64,000 nucleotides of DNA from Noviherbaspirillum massiliense JC206 (GTDB taxonomy: Bacteria; Pseudomonadota; Gammaproteobacteria; Burkholderiales; Burkholderiaceae_D): contig NZ_HE978634.1 of assembly GCF_000312045.1 (NCBI RefSeq), positions 1,286,842 through 1,350,841 on the forward strand, given 5' to 3'. The translations under genes and the position numbers were made by a program. Shown here in pieces: positions 28,323 to 37,877 of the stretch; within the stretch, counting starts at the first letter, position 1; each line of letters opens with the position of its first letter. The notes under the pieces were generated by a model. That model had not been told where the DNA came from, ran no database searches, and worked only from the letters and a program-made list of their open reading frames with translations.

Positions 28323-28342
28323 TTTCACGCATTCGTGTGATT
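28323..28342. promoter_or_regulatory. Candidate LysR binding site
   Basis: TTTCACGCATTCGTGTGATT contains the dyad CACG-CATT-CGTG and the T-N11-A form expected of LysR boxes, and lies midway in the short gap between the divergent regulator and dehydrogenase genes. The call is weak, from position and symmetry only. Confidence 0.35.
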
Positions 28343-28388
28343 TCCGGCCATATTAAATTGAAAAACCGTTTTCACATAAGGACAGGTA

Positions 28389-29447
28389 ATGCGTGTACAT
28401 AGGATTGCCGCCATCGGGGCGGATGGAATCGGGCCGGAAGTCATTTCAGCGGGCCTGGAAGTGCTGGAAGCGCTGGCTGCCAGGGATGGCGGCTTCAGGC
28501 TGGAAGTCGAGCATTTTCCGTGGAGCTCGGAGTACTACCTCAGGCACGGCCACTACATTCCCGAGGGCGGGCTGGAAAAACTCAAGACCTTCGACGCGAT
28601 TTTCTTCGGCGCGGTCGGCAGCCAGCAGGTTCCCGACCATGTTTCCCTCTGGGGGCTCAGGCTGCCCATCGTGCAGGGATTCGACCAGTATGCCAACGTG
28701 CGCCCCGCGCGAGTGCTGCCAGGCGTGAAGAGCCCGCTGCAGAACGGCGACAAGATCGACTGGGTCATCATCCGCGAAAATTCGGAAGGCGAATATGCCG
28801 GCAACGGCGGCCGTGCGCATCGCGGATTGCCGATCGAAGTGGGTACGGAAACCGCGGTCTTCACCCGGGTTGGAGTGGAAAGAATCCACCGCTTCGCCTT
28901 CGAACTGGCGCGCAAGCGCCCCCGCAAGCATTTGACGCTGGTGACGAAGTCCAATGCCCAGCGTTACGGCATGGTGATGTGGGATGAGATTTTTTACGAA
29001 GTCGCGAAGGATTATCCGGACGTGAAGACCGATCGCGAGCTGGTCGATGCGGTGACGACGCGCATGGTATTGAAACCGCAGACGCTCGACGTGGTGGTGG
29101 CAACCAATCTGCATGCCGACATCCTGTCCGACCTGGCTGCGGCCCTGTCCGGCAGCCTCGGCATCGCGCCGACCGCCAACCTCAATCCGGAACGCCGCTT
29201 CCCCTCGATGTTCGAACCCATCCACGGTTCGGCCTTCGACATCACCGGCAAGGGAATCGCCAACCCGGTCGCCACATTCTGGACCGCGGCCATGATGCTG
29301 GAACACCTTGGCGAGGGCGCGGCGGCGCATCGCCTCATGGAAGCGGTCGAGGCGGTGACGGCCAGCGGGCTGCAGACACCCGACCTTGGCGGGAAGGCCA
29401 CCACCGCAGAGGTGACGCGGGAGGTCTGCAGGAGAATCGCCGGATAA
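28389..29447 (+). CDS. Tartrate dehydrogenase/decarboxylase or D-malate dehydrogenase
   Basis: A 352-residue metal- and NAD-dependent beta-decarboxylating dehydrogenase of the isocitrate/isopropylmalate family. Segments WGLRLPIVQGFDQYANVRP, IRENSEGEYAG, the catalytic Lys in KSNAQRYGMVMWDE and the metal-binding DVVVATNLHADILSDL identify the TtuC/DmlA branch, which oxidises tartrate and D-malate. The IRENSEGEY loop argues against LeuB. It is divergent from a LysR regulator and 61 bp upstream of a TctC-type binding protein that could deliver the substrate. Which substrate is preferred cannot be read here. Confidence 0.88.
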   Translation: MRVHRIAAIGADGIGPEVISAGLEVLEALAARDGGFRLEVEHFPWSSEYYLRHGHYIPEGGLEKLKTFDAIFFGAVGSQQVPDHVSLWGLRLPIVQGFDQYANVRPARVLPGVKSPLQNGDKIDWVIIRENSEGEYAGNGGRAHRGLPIEVGTETAVFTRVGVERIHRFAFELARKRPRKHLTLVTKSNAQRYGMVMWDEIFYEVAKDYPDVKTDRELVDAVTTRMVLKPQTLDVVVATNLHADILSDLAAALSGSLGIAPTANLNPERRFPSMFEPIHGSAFDITGKGIANPVATFWTAAMMLEHLGEGAAAHRLMEAVEAVTASGLQTPDLGGKATTAEVTREVCRRIAG

Positions 29448-29508
29448 GCCTTCCGGAAGTTCGTAGCAAGCTTTTTTGTCCACTACACCTATAACGAAGG
29501 AGACTGAC

Positions 29509-30462
29509 ATGAAGTTGCACGCTTTCTTACGCTCACTCACGCTTGGCGTGGCTGCGCTGCTTTCCCTCGGCAGCGCGCATGCCTATCCGGACAAGCCGAT
29601 CCAGTACATCATCCCGTTCACTCCGGGAGGCGAATCCGACTACGTCGCCCGCCTGCAGGCAGAAGTCTTCAAGAACAAGTACAAGCAGTCGATGATCGTT
29701 CTGAACAAGCCGGGAGCGGGCGGGGCGCTGGTCTGGTCGCAGCTGAATTCCATGCCGGCGGACGGCTATACCATTGCCGGCGTCAACCTTCCCCACATCG
29801 TCCTGCAGCCGCTGGAAGGATCGGCCCACTACAAGACCGAGGACATCACGCCGGTCTATTTCTATCATTTCACGCCGGATGCGATCGTGGTTCCGGCGGA
29901 CGGCCCGTTCAAGACGTTCCAGGACTTGATCAAGGCCGCGAAGGAAAGGCCGGGCTCGCTCAATTTCGCCGGTTCCGGAAGTTTTTCCGCCAACCATATG
30001 GCGCACGAACGGTTGAACAAGATCGCAGGCATCAAGTCGACCTATGTGCCGTTCAAGGGCACCGGCGACCTCATTTCCTCCATGCTGGGCAAGCATGTGG
30101 ATGCGGCAATGACTTACCTGCCTTTCGCCATCCAGCAGAAGGGCAAGATGCGCTTGCTGGCGGTTGCATCGGAAAAGCGCCACCCCGCCTTTCCGGATGT
30201 TCCGACCTTCAAGGAACTCGGGTTGGACTGGGTAGACGGCGCCTACCGCGGAATTGCGGTGCCGAAATCCACACCCAAGGAAATCCAGAAGCAGGTTTCC
30301 GACATGATGGGCGTCCTCAACCAGGATCCGGAGATGCGCAAGAAGCTGGCTGATGGCGGCTACGACGTCATTGACGTTCCGCTGGAGAAAATGGCGGACT
30401 TCGTTGCCGAACGCAGGAAGGTTTATGTGCAGGATGCCAAGGATGCGGGCTTGATCAAATAA
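29509..30462 (+). CDS. Bug/TctC-family tricarboxylate-type solute-binding protein
   Basis: A 317-residue periplasmic protein with a clear signal peptide (MKLHAFLRSLTLGVAALLSL, cleavage after SAHA), then YPDKPIQYIIPFTPGG, the standard start of Bug proteins, plus VLNKPGAGGALVW and AGSGSFSANHMAHE around the ligand site. Bug/TctC proteins feed carboxylates to TctAB membrane components or act as sensors. No TctA/TctB genes follow here, so it is an orphan receptor, presumably for the hydroxyacid used by the upstream dehydrogenase. AAGGAG lies 7 nt before the ATG; a hairpin terminator follows. Confidence 0.9.
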   Translation: MKLHAFLRSLTLGVAALLSLGSAHAYPDKPIQYIIPFTPGGESDYVARLQAEVFKNKYKQSMIVLNKPGAGGALVWSQLNSMPADGYTIAGVNLPHIVLQPLEGSAHYKTEDITPVYFYHFTPDAIVVPADGPFKTFQDLIKAAKERPGSLNFAGSGSFSANHMAHERLNKIAGIKSTYVPFKGTGDLISSMLGKHVDAAMTYLPFAIQQKGKMRLLAVASEKRHPAFPDVPTFKELGLDWVDGAYRGIAVPKSTPKEIQKQVSDMMGVLNQDPEMRKKLADGGYDVIDVPLEKMADFVAERRKVYVQDAKDAGLIK

Positions 30463-30502
30463 GCGATCCGGCCGTAGTCCGACAAGTTCGTACGCAGAGG
30501 GG

Positions 30503-30536
30503 AAAAAGCCGCGCCGCATGGGGGCGGCTTTTTTTT
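30503..30536. terminator. Rho-independent terminator after the Bug protein gene
   Basis: AAAAAGCCGC pairs with GCGGCTTTTT across an 11-nt loop and is followed by further T residues (eight in all), 40 bp after the stop. The A-run on the left could make it work on both strands. Confidence 0.88.
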
Positions 30537-30628
30537 GCTTGAACATGGCCGGGCATGCAGTTTGAGGCCCTGATTCCGGAATGAACTGTACAATAATGCA
30601 CTGACCCCTCTGCTTCCCACACTTTCCT

Positions 30629-31549
30629 ATGTTGAGTTATCGCCACGCCTTCCACGCGGGCAATCATGCTGACGTCCTGAAGCATCTCGTGCTCATTCAG
30701 CTATTGCGCTACCTGGGCCAGAAAGATGTTCCGTATATGTACATCGATACCCATGCCGGAGCGGGCGTGTATGAACTCGACAGCAAATTTGCGGCGAAGA
30801 ATGCGGAATATGAAACCGGCATCGGGCGCTTGTGGGACCGCAGGGATTTGCCGGAACCGGCAGCCGATTATGTCCAGCTGGTCAAGTCGCTGAACCCGAA
30901 GGGCAAAATGCGCTACTACCCCGGCTCCCCGTATTGCGCCGAGAATATTTTGCGAGAGCAGGATCGCATGCGGCTGTTCGAATTGCATCCAAGCGACAGC
31001 AAGCTGCTCGAGGCGAATTTCCGCCAGCTTGAAGCGCAGGCAACCGCCGAGGGTCGCCGCACAGGGGCTCGCGGCAAGCGCGTGATGATCCAGAAGGCAG
31101 ATGGATTCACGGGCTTGAAGGCATTGCTGCCGCCGCCGTCGCGTCGCGGTCTGGTGCTCATTGACCCGCCGTATGAAGTCAAGGATGATTACCGGCGCGT
31201 CTCCGACACCCTGAGCGATGCTCTCACGCGTTTTGCCACCGGCACCTATGCAGTGTGGTATCCGGTGCTGCAAAGGATGGAGTCGCGCCAGCTTCCGGAG
31301 AAGCTGAAGCGGCTGCCTTCCAATGGCTGGCTCAACGTCACCTTGTCCATCAGCGCTCCACTGCCGGATGGCTTCGGTCTGCGCAGCAGCGGGATGTTCA
31401 TACTCAACCCGCCATGGACACTGGAGCCGATGCTGCGCAGCTTGATGCCGTATCTGGTCGATGTCCTGAGACTCGACGATGGTGCCGGCTTCACGCTCGA
31501 GACGGGAGATGCGTTGCCCGCATCCCGGAACTTGAGGCGGGCGCTTTAA
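30629..31549 (+). CDS. rlmJ: 23S rRNA (adenine2030-N6)-methyltransferase RlmJ
   Basis: A 306-residue SAM-dependent methyltransferase that modifies A2030 of 23S rRNA. The N-terminal MLSYRHAFHAGNHADVLKH is almost invariant in RlmJ, DTHAGAGVYEL forms the SAM site, and the N6-adenine catalytic motif is VLIDPPYEVKDDY (DPPY, about residue 178). KRLPSNGWLNVTL and GSGMFI-like SSGMFILNPPW follow. Length is slightly above the E. coli protein (280). It stands alone. Confidence 0.94.
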   Translation: MLSYRHAFHAGNHADVLKHLVLIQLLRYLGQKDVPYMYIDTHAGAGVYELDSKFAAKNAEYETGIGRLWDRRDLPEPAADYVQLVKSLNPKGKMRYYPGSPYCAENILREQDRMRLFELHPSDSKLLEANFRQLEAQATAEGRRTGARGKRVMIQKADGFTGLKALLPPPSRRGLVLIDPPYEVKDDYRRVSDTLSDALTRFATGTYAVWYPVLQRMESRQLPEKLKRLPSNGWLNVTLSISAPLPDGFGLRSSGMFILNPPWTLEPMLRSLMPYLVDVLRLDDGAGFTLETGDALPASRNLRRAL

Positions 31550-31670
31550 GGGAGTGGGGACAAAGTGCCTGCGCGGCCGGTGGCCGGCACTTCCCGGGCG
31601 CACCGCTGTCCTGAAGGTTACCGGCGCGCGGTCTCCAATCGTAAGAACCAAAAAAAGATGAAGCTTTTTC

Positions 31671-32948
31671 ATGTCTGACCTGGCTTTTAATCGCTACACG
31701 CAATCACACAAGGCACGGGATTTTTTCCTGGCACGGCAACCAATCCTGGATCGCGACCAGCAACTGATCGCGTATGAATTGCTGTTTCGCAGCGCAGCTG
31801 CGGGACCGGCGAATGTTACCGACGACTTGCTGGCGACTGCGTCCGTCATCGCCCATGCATCCGAACTCGGCATGGAAAATGTCGTCGGCGATTCGCTGGG
31901 CTTCGTGAACGTGGATGCGACAGTACTGCTGAGCGACTTTGTGGAGTTTCTGCCGACAGGCAAAGTCGTGCTGGAGATCCTGGAAACCGTCAAGGTGAAC
32001 GACCAGATCATTGAACGGGTCAGCGCACTTGCGAACAAAGGCTATCGATTCGCATTGGATGACGTGGTCGCGGAGTCGCCGGACGTGCAGCAGCTCCTGC
32101 CCTTGGTCGAGATCATCAAGGTCGATATCACCGACATGAAGCAGGCCCAGCTGTTCCAGCTCAGCAGTCGGTTCAAAAGGGCAGGCAAGCGACTGCTCGC
32201 CGAAAAAGTCGAAACCATTGAGCAGTTCCAGCGCTGCCTTGAGCTCGGATTCGATTACTTCCAGGGCTATTACTTCGCCAAGCCGCATGTCCTGACGGGG
32301 AAAAAGCTGTCACCCTCGCAGCTCATCATCATGCAGCTGATTTCTCAGCTGGCTGCGGATGCCGATACTGCCGAGATCGAGCGCAGCATCAAGCAGGATG
32401 CCTCGCTGGTACTGACCCTGCTGCGCATGGTCAATACGCCGGCCGCGGGCGTAATGCAGCGCATCGATTCGCTGGGCCAGGCACTGATTGTCCTCGGGCG
32501 GCGTCAGCTGCAACGCTGGCTGCAAGTGCTGCTTTACGCCGACCCGCGGAAAACCGGCCGCGCCGCCCCGCCGTTGCTCGTGCTGGCCACCACGCGCGGC
32601 AGACTGCTGGAACTGATGGCGCAGCATGCCAGACCGGACCAGCGCGCTGTTGCCGACATCGCGTTCACAGTCGGCATAATGTCCCTCATGGATGCCCTGT
32701 TCGGCTTGCCAATGGAAAATATCCTCGAAAAGATTTCCGTTGCAGACGAAGTCCGGCAAGCGTTGTTGCATCGAAGCGGCATCTATGGCGACATGCTCAA
32801 GCTTGCCGAGCACATCGAAAACATCAATGAAGCCGGACCGATGGTGCTGCCGTTGCTGGCTAAACTCAATATTTCGGGTGAGCAATTCAACAAGCTGCAG
32901 ATCGCCGCATTCGAGTGGAGCGAAAGCATTTCACGCAATGCAGCGTGA
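31671..32948 (+). CDS. EAL-HDOD signalling protein (CdgJ/YuxH type)
   Basis: A 425-residue protein with an N-terminal EAL-like domain (about 15-205) and a C-terminal HDOD domain (about 215-405). The EAL core is partly kept (AYELLFR, GFVNVDA, VLEILE, FALDDV, IIKVDI, FDYFQGYYF) but the AEG motif reads AEKVE, so c-di-GMP hydrolysis is doubtful. HDOD elements LTLLRMVNTPAAG and LGRRQLQRWLQVLLY are clear. Proteins of this layout in Vibrio and others affect motility as c-di-GMP-related regulators without catalysis. The upstream ATG at 31658 is in another frame. No neighbour suggests a partner. Confidence 0.88.
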   Translation: MSDLAFNRYTQSHKARDFFLARQPILDRDQQLIAYELLFRSAAAGPANVTDDLLATASVIAHASELGMENVVGDSLGFVNVDATVLLSDFVEFLPTGKVVLEILETVKVNDQIIERVSALANKGYRFALDDVVAESPDVQQLLPLVEIIKVDITDMKQAQLFQLSSRFKRAGKRLLAEKVETIEQFQRCLELGFDYFQGYYFAKPHVLTGKKLSPSQLIIMQLISQLAADADTAEIERSIKQDASLVLTLLRMVNTPAAGVMQRIDSLGQALIVLGRRQLQRWLQVLLYADPRKTGRAAPPLLVLATTRGRLLELMAQHARPDQRAVADIAFTVGIMSLMDALFGLPMENILEKISVADEVRQALLHRSGIYGDMLKLAEHIENINEAGPMVLPLLAKLNISGEQFNKLQIAAFEWSESISRNAA

Positions 32949-33028
32949 TTCCTGATGGTAAGGCCAATGTGCTCACGAGTTGCTTCGGCGACTCGCATGG
33001 CGCCGGAACCTCGCTAAAATACTCTGTT

Positions 33029-33586
33029 ATGAGCAAGGCATTTGTCAAAGAATCGGACGACGGGGACGACCTCGAGGCAGCGCTGCCTGCCATTCCTGCC
33101 GGATCGAAGAATTACATTACCCCACAAGGACATCAGCGCCTGAAGGATGAATTGCTGCGCCTGATCGATGTCGAGCGGCCTGAGGTGGTGCGCATCGTTT
33201 CCTGGGCTGCGTCCAATGGCGATCGTTCGGAGAATGGCGACTATATCTACGGCAAGCGCCGCCTGCGCGAAATTGACCGCCGCATCCGTTTCCTTACCAA
33301 GCGGCTGGATATTGCCGAGGTGGTCGATCCAAGCGTTCACCATGGCAGCGACCGCGTTTTCTTCGGTGCTACCGTCACCTACGAAAACCAGGCTGGCGAG
33401 GAGCATACGGTGACGATTGTCGGCATCGACGAACTCGACCCCTTGAATGGAAAGATCAGCTGGGTATCGCCGGTAGCAAGGGCGCTGACCAAGGCGCAGG
33501 AAGGCGATACGGTGGTACTGAAGACACCGTCGGGCATGGAAGAGCTGACTATCCTGGAAGTCAGCTATCCGGCAAAACAAGGGTAA
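33029..33586 (+). CDS. greB: Transcription elongation factor GreB
   Basis: A 185-residue Gre factor that makes backtracked RNA polymerase cleave its transcript. The N-terminal coiled coil starts at NYITPQGHQRLKDELLRL and its tip carries the acidic NGDRSENGDYIYGKRRLREIDRRI, typical of GreB. The C-terminal FKBP-like domain holds VTIVGIDELDPLNGKISWVSPVARAL. The ATG at 33029 (MSKAFVKES) is chosen. An extra 27-residue leader ahead of the coiled coil (DDGDDLEAALPAIPAG) is longer than in E. coli GreB. It converges on spoT. Confidence 0.93.
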   Translation: MSKAFVKESDDGDDLEAALPAIPAGSKNYITPQGHQRLKDELLRLIDVERPEVVRIVSWAASNGDRSENGDYIYGKRRLREIDRRIRFLTKRLDIAEVVDPSVHHGSDRVFFGATVTYENQAGEEHTVTIVGIDELDPLNGKISWVSPVARALTKAQEGDTVVLKTPSGMEELTILEVSYPAKQG

Positions 33587-33652
33587 GCGCGCGGATTGCG
33601 GAGCAAGGATGATGGCATCCGCACTCGCGAAAGGCGAAGATGCGGAACACCA

Positions 33653-35926
33653 TTAGCCGCGTTCGCGCAGGATGCGGGCCACGTTGGGAACGCGCCGGAG
33701 GTTGCGCATCAGGCGCGCGAGATGGATGCGGTCCTCCACCTGGACCGTGAAATGCAGCTGCTTCATCACCGGGTCGCGATCATCGTCCATGCCGACGTAC
33801 ACGATGTTCGCATCGGATTCGCCAATTTCCGCAGTGACGCGCGCCAGGGTGCCTCTCTGGTTGTGTACCAGCACCTTGATGCGGCAATCGAAGCGCCGAT
33901 TGATGTCCGTTCCCCAGGCAAGGTCGATCCAACGGTCAGGCTCCTTGGAGCGCTGTCGCCGTGCGAGATCGCAATCCGTGGCATGCACCGCGATGCCCTG
34001 ATCGCGCTTGAGCTGGCCCATGATGCGGTCGCCCGGGATTGGATGGCAGCAGGTGGCAAGCAGTACCGACGCTCCTTCATTGCCATTGATCGTGACGGGC
34101 GCGATCTCGTCCGTATCAATGTCGGTGTCGATGTCCGTCACAGTGCCTGGCGGCAATTCATCATTTGCCAGCTTGCGAATATGGCGGGCTACCAGTGTTG
34201 CCATCCGCTTTCCGACGCCGATATCGGCATACAGCTCGTCCAGCGACTTCGCACTCGATTCGTTCAGCAGCTTTTCTACCAGCGGTTCCGGCAGGGGGGG
34301 CGTGATGTTCAGTGCGGCCAGAGCCTGGACCAGCAGGCGCTTGCCCAGCTCGGTGGACTCGGAAAGATTGATGGTGCGCAGGTGGTGACGGATCGCCGAG
34401 CGAGCCTTTCCGGTGCGGACGAAAGTCAGCCAGTTGGGACTCGGGCGCGAGGTCGGCGACGTGACGATTTCAACGATGTCGCCGTTGCGCAATTCGGTGC
34501 GTAGCGCTGCCGGCTCGTGGTTCACCTTGGACGCAATCGCCTGGTCGCCGATGTCGGTATGAATGGTATAGGCAAAGTCCAGTACCGTCGCTCCGCGCGG
34601 CAGGGCGATGATGCGGGACTTCGGCGTGAATACATAGACCGAATCGGGGAACAGGTCGACCTTGACGTGTTCGAGGAACTCGGCGGAATCGCCGGTCTGC
34701 TTCTGGATGTCGAGCAGCGACTGCAGCCAGGCATGGGTGCGCTGCTGCAGGTCGGTCAGGCTCGCATCCTCGTCCTTGTACAGCCAGTGCGCCGCGACCC
34801 CGGCCTCCGCCACATGGTTCATTTCCTGGGTCCGGATCTGGAATTCCACGGGCGTGCCATAAGGGCCGATCAGCGTGGTATGCAGGGATTGGTAGCCGTT
34901 CAGCTTCGGGATCGCGATGTAGTCCTTGAACTTGCCGGGCATGGGTTTGTAAAGCCCGTGCAGGGCACCCAGCGCGACATAGCAGTTGGACAGGCTGTCC
35001 ACCACAATGCGAAAGCCGTAGACGTCCAGCACTTGCGAAAACGACAGATGCTTGTTGCGCATCTTGCGGTAGATGCCGAACAGCGTCTTTTCCCGCCCAT
35101 ACACCTGGGCCGGAATCCCGTTTGCTGCCAGCGTATGGGTGACTGCATCAAGGATCTTGCTGACCACTTCGCGCCGGTTACCGCGCGCGGCCTTGACCGC
35201 CTTGGACAGAGTCCGATAGCGCACTGGATAAAGATGGGCGAAAGCCAGGTCCTGCAATTCGCGGTAGATGTTGTTCAGGCCCAGCCGGTTTGCTATGGGC
35301 ACATAGACTTCCATCGTTTCGCGGGCGATCCGGCGCTTCTTTTCCGGCGACATGAAGCCCAGAGTACGCATGTTGTGCAGGCGGTCGGCGAGCTTGACGA
35401 GGATTACCCGCACATCGCGCGCCATGGCCAGCAGCATCTTGCGGAAATTTTCCGCCTGGATTTCGATCTGGCTCTGGAATTCGATCTTGTCGAGTTTGGA
35501 AAGGCCGTCCACCAGGGTGGCAACCGGGGCGCCGAAGCGCTCGATCAATTCTTCCTTCTTGACATCCTGGTCCTCCATCACGTCGTGCAGCAATGCAGCC
35601 ATGATGGCTTGCGCGTCCAGTTTCCAGTCGGCGCAGATTTCCGCCACCGCGATCGGATGGGAGATATAGGGCTCGCCCGACTTGCGCATCTGCCCGAGGT
35701 GCATCTCGTCTGAAAAACGGTAGGCCTCCCGGACCTTCTTCAGTTCGGACGGCGTCAGGTATTCGGAGAGCTTGGAAGCGAGCAGGGCAACGGAAGCGAC
35801 GCCCGAGCCGAGGGTATTCGGATCAGGCTTGGAGAGGCTGTCGGTATCCTTGGTGGCCGAGCGATCGGATGTCGCTCGGCTGTTTTGAGCAACTGATACT
35901 GTTGAATCTGCTGGTGTCAGGTTCAT
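33653..35926 (-). CDS. spoT: Bifunctional (p)ppGpp synthetase/hydrolase SpoT/Rel
   Basis: A 757-residue stringent-response enzyme. It has an intact N-terminal HD hydrolase domain (MAALLHDVMEDQDV and LVKLADRLHNMRTL), the synthetase domain (REKTLFGIYRKMRNK, DVYGFRIVVDS, LNGYQSLHTTLIGPYG, QIRTQEMNHVAEAGVAAHW), a TGS domain (VYVFTPKSRIIALPRGATVLDFAY), and a C-terminal ACT domain (about 680-750). The intact HD metal ligands separate it from RelA. About 55 residues precede the HD domain. It is downstream of gmk and rpoZ, the standard gmk-rpoZ-spoT order, 36 bp after rpoZ. Confidence 0.97.
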   Translation of the reverse strand: MNLTPADSTVSVAQNSRATSDRSATKDTDSLSKPDPNTLGSGVASVALLASKLSEYLTPSELKKVREAYRFSDEMHLGQMRKSGEPYISHPIAVAEICADWKLDAQAIMAALLHDVMEDQDVKKEELIERFGAPVATLVDGLSKLDKIEFQSQIEIQAENFRKMLLAMARDVRVILVKLADRLHNMRTLGFMSPEKKRRIARETMEVYVPIANRLGLNNIYRELQDLAFAHLYPVRYRTLSKAVKAARGNRREVVSKILDAVTHTLAANGIPAQVYGREKTLFGIYRKMRNKHLSFSQVLDVYGFRIVVDSLSNCYVALGALHGLYKPMPGKFKDYIAIPKLNGYQSLHTTLIGPYGTPVEFQIRTQEMNHVAEAGVAAHWLYKDEDASLTDLQQRTHAWLQSLLDIQKQTGDSAEFLEHVKVDLFPDSVYVFTPKSRIIALPRGATVLDFAYTIHTDIGDQAIASKVNHEPAALRTELRNGDIVEIVTSPTSRPSPNWLTFVRTGKARSAIRHHLRTINLSESTELGKRLLVQALAALNITPPLPEPLVEKLLNESSAKSLDELYADIGVGKRMATLVARHIRKLANDELPPGTVTDIDTDIDTDEIAPVTINGNEGASVLLATCCHPIPGDRIMGQLKRDQGIAVHATDCDLARRQRSKEPDRWIDLAWGTDINRRFDCRIKVLVHNQRGTLARVTAEIGESDANIVYVGMDDDRDPVMKQLHFTVQVEDRIHLARLMRNLRRVPNVARILRERG

Positions 35927-35962
35927 GCTTTCGGTATATCAGCCGCATGGCATTGGTACATC

Positions 35963-36166
35963 TTAGCTGGGGACCTTCTTGAGCATCTCAAGGCCCACCT
36001 TGCCGGACGCGATCTCACGCAGCGCAATCACGGTGGGTTTGTCCTTGGCTTCCACCTTGGGCGTGTGACCCTGCAGCAGCTGGCGGGCACGATAGGTAGC
36101 GGCCAGGGTGAGCTGGAAGCGGTTCGGAATCTGTTTGAGGCAATCTTCGATGGTAATGCGGGCCAT
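35963..36166 (-). CDS. rpoZ: RNA polymerase omega subunit
   Basis: A 67-residue omega subunit ([30 protein letters not shown] at the start, then [16 protein letters not shown]), which aids beta' folding and, with it, forms the ppGpp site 1. AGGAG lies 6 nt before the ATG. It is 22 bp from gmk and 36 bp from spoT, so ppGpp-related functions are co-transcribed. I wrote the start as a family landmark; all key positions match. Confidence 0.97.
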   Translation of the reverse strand: MARITIEDCLKQIPNRFQLTLAATYRARQLLQGHTPKVEAKDKPTVIALREIASGKVGLEMLKKVPS

Positions 36167-36188
36167 TCTTACTCCTAAAAAAACGGTG

Positions 36189-36833
36189 TCAGCTTAAGGC
36201 GGCGTGAATACCCAGTTGGGTAAATAGGGAGGCGTTGCGTGCAGCTTGTTGCGTGAAACGGCAGCGAGCCGCTTTGACAATTGCACTCAACTCTGACAAA
36301 GCAGTCGCAAAGTCTTGATTAATAATAACATATTCGAACTCGGGCGCGTGCGCGATTTCACCTCCCGCTGCTAGTATCCGGCGCGTGATGACGTGCGGTT
36401 CATCCTGTCCACGCTTTTTCAGGCGCTCCTCCAGCGCCGCAATCGACGGCGGCAGGATGAAAATGCCGATCGCATGAGGGAATTGCTTTTTTACCTGCTG
36501 CGCGCCTTGCCAGTCGATCTCCAGCAAAACGTCCGTGCCTGCCTTCATCTGCTCGGAAATCAGCAGCCGCGAGGTACCGTAGTAATTACCGTGGACTTCG
36601 GCTGATTCCAAAAATTCCCCGGATTCCCGCCTTGCCAGGAAATCCTTGACCGAGGTGAAGTAATACTCCCGTCCATGCTGTTCGCCGGGACGGGGAGGCC
36701 TGGTGGTGTAGGAAATCGACAACTTGATGGCCGGTTCCTGCTCGAGCAGGGCATTGACGAGAGTGGATTTGCCGGCGCCGGAAGGCGCGACGACCATGAA
36801 CAGGCTACCGGAATGGGCTTTGGCGTCGGACAT
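36189..36833 (-). CDS. gmk: Guanylate kinase
   Basis: A 214-residue GMP kinase. The P-loop is [13 protein letters not shown] (about residues 14-26), the GMP-binding region [20 protein letters not shown] follows, and [15 protein letters not shown] and [12 protein letters not shown] are family landmarks. The C-terminus is slightly short of an E. coli-like tail. It leads the rpoZ-spoT genes and lies 51 bp after yicC. Confidence 0.97.
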   Translation of the reverse strand: MSDAKAHSGSLFMVVAPSGAGKSTLVNALLEQEPAIKLSISYTTRPPRPGEQHGREYYFTSVKDFLARRESGEFLESAEVHGNYYGTSRLLISEQMKAGTDVLLEIDWQGAQQVKKQFPHAIGIFILPPSIAALEERLKKRGQDEPHVITRRILAAGGEIAHAPEFEYVIINQDFATALSELSAIVKAARCRFTQQAARNASLFTQLGIHAALS

Positions 36834-36884
36834 AGGGTTTGTGGGGGAACTGGGAAAGATTTCAGCCGGGCAGCGTACTGCGCT

Positions 36885-37802
36885 TCATTCGAGATTCTGG
36901 ACTTGTTCGCGCATCTGCTCAATCAAAAGCTTCAAGGCCATCGAGGCATCCGACAGCTCCTTCACTGCAGCCTTGGAGCCGATGGTGTTGGCTTCGCGAT
37001 TAAGCTCCTGCATCATGAAATCGAGGCGCTTGCCGACCTGCCCGCCCTTGCTGAGGATCTGCCGGGTTTCGGCGAGATGGGCCGACAGTCGCGACAACTC
37101 TTCGGCGACGTCCACGCGGATGCCATACAGCGTCACTTCCTGGCGAATGCGGTCCATGGCTTCCTCGTGCGAGAGCAGGGGAGACGCTGCCGCGGCCCCA
37201 TTCTGCATTGCCAGGCCGAGCGCTTCCTTCATGCGCTCGATGGCTTTCTGCTGGAACTGCGCAATCGCCTGCGGAATCAGCGGCGTGATGCGCTGGACGA
37301 TCGCTTCCATGTCGTCAACGCGCGACAGCAGCATCGCCTGCATCGCCGCGCCTTCGCGCGCCCGGGCCTGGACGAAGGCATCCAATGCGGCCGCCATGAG
37401 CGCCTGGACATCCGCCTGCAGCGTGTCCTGAGCGATATCGGCTTCCTCGATCACGCCAGGCCAGCGCAGCAACTCGTTGACGGACATGTGCGGCGCATCC
37501 GGAAAGCGTTGGCGAATTTCGCCTTGCATTCTTTCCAAGGACTCGAGGAGTGTTGCATTCAGCGCATGGCTGTCGCCCGCATTCGAGGCACGGCCGAAGC
37601 TCAGACGGCATTCGACCTTGCCGCGGCTGATGCGCGCCATGATCGCTTCGCGCAGGATGGGCTCCAGCGAACGCAACTCGTCGTTGATCCGGAACTGCAG
37701 GTCGAGGAAGCGGGAATTGACGCTTTTTAACTCTGCCGTAAGCGTTCCCGCCGAGGTGTCGCGAGTAAGGACCGCGTATCCGGTCATGCTGTAAATAGTC
37801 AC
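36885..37802 (-). CDS. yicC: YicC-family endoribonuclease
   Basis: A 305-residue YicC/YloC protein; E. coli YicC has been shown to be an endoribonuclease that affects RyhB. The N-terminal SMTGYAVL, LKSVNSRFLDLQFRINDELR and the C-terminal DFMMQELNREANTIGSKA are diagnostic. The start is a GTG at 37802 preceded by GGGAAG; an ATG five codons later is the alternative. It sits upstream of gmk, a common arrangement. Confidence 0.92.
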   Translation of the reverse strand: MTIYSMTGYAVLTRDTSAGTLTAELKSVNSRFLDLQFRINDELRSLEPILREAIMARISRGKVECRLSFGRASNAGDSHALNATLLESLERMQGEIRQRFPDAPHMSVNELLRWPGVIEEADIAQDTLQADVQALMAAALDAFVQARAREGAAMQAMLLSRVDDMEAIVQRITPLIPQAIAQFQQKAIERMKEALGLAMQNGAAAASPLLSHEEAMDRIRQEVTLYGIRVDVAEELSRLSAHLAETRQILSKGGQVGKRLDFMMQELNREANTIGSKAAVKELSDASMALKLLIEQMREQVQNLE

Positions 37803-37877
37803 GGCTTGCTTCCCGGTTTCTTCTTTACAAAAAAGTCATTTATCAACACAATCGCAAGTAAATTGCTGAGGGACGCT

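Noticed and set aside
31565-31594. Hairpin AAGTGCC...GGCACTT after rlmJ as terminator
   Set aside because: Not followed by a U-tract; the region after it is GC-rich.
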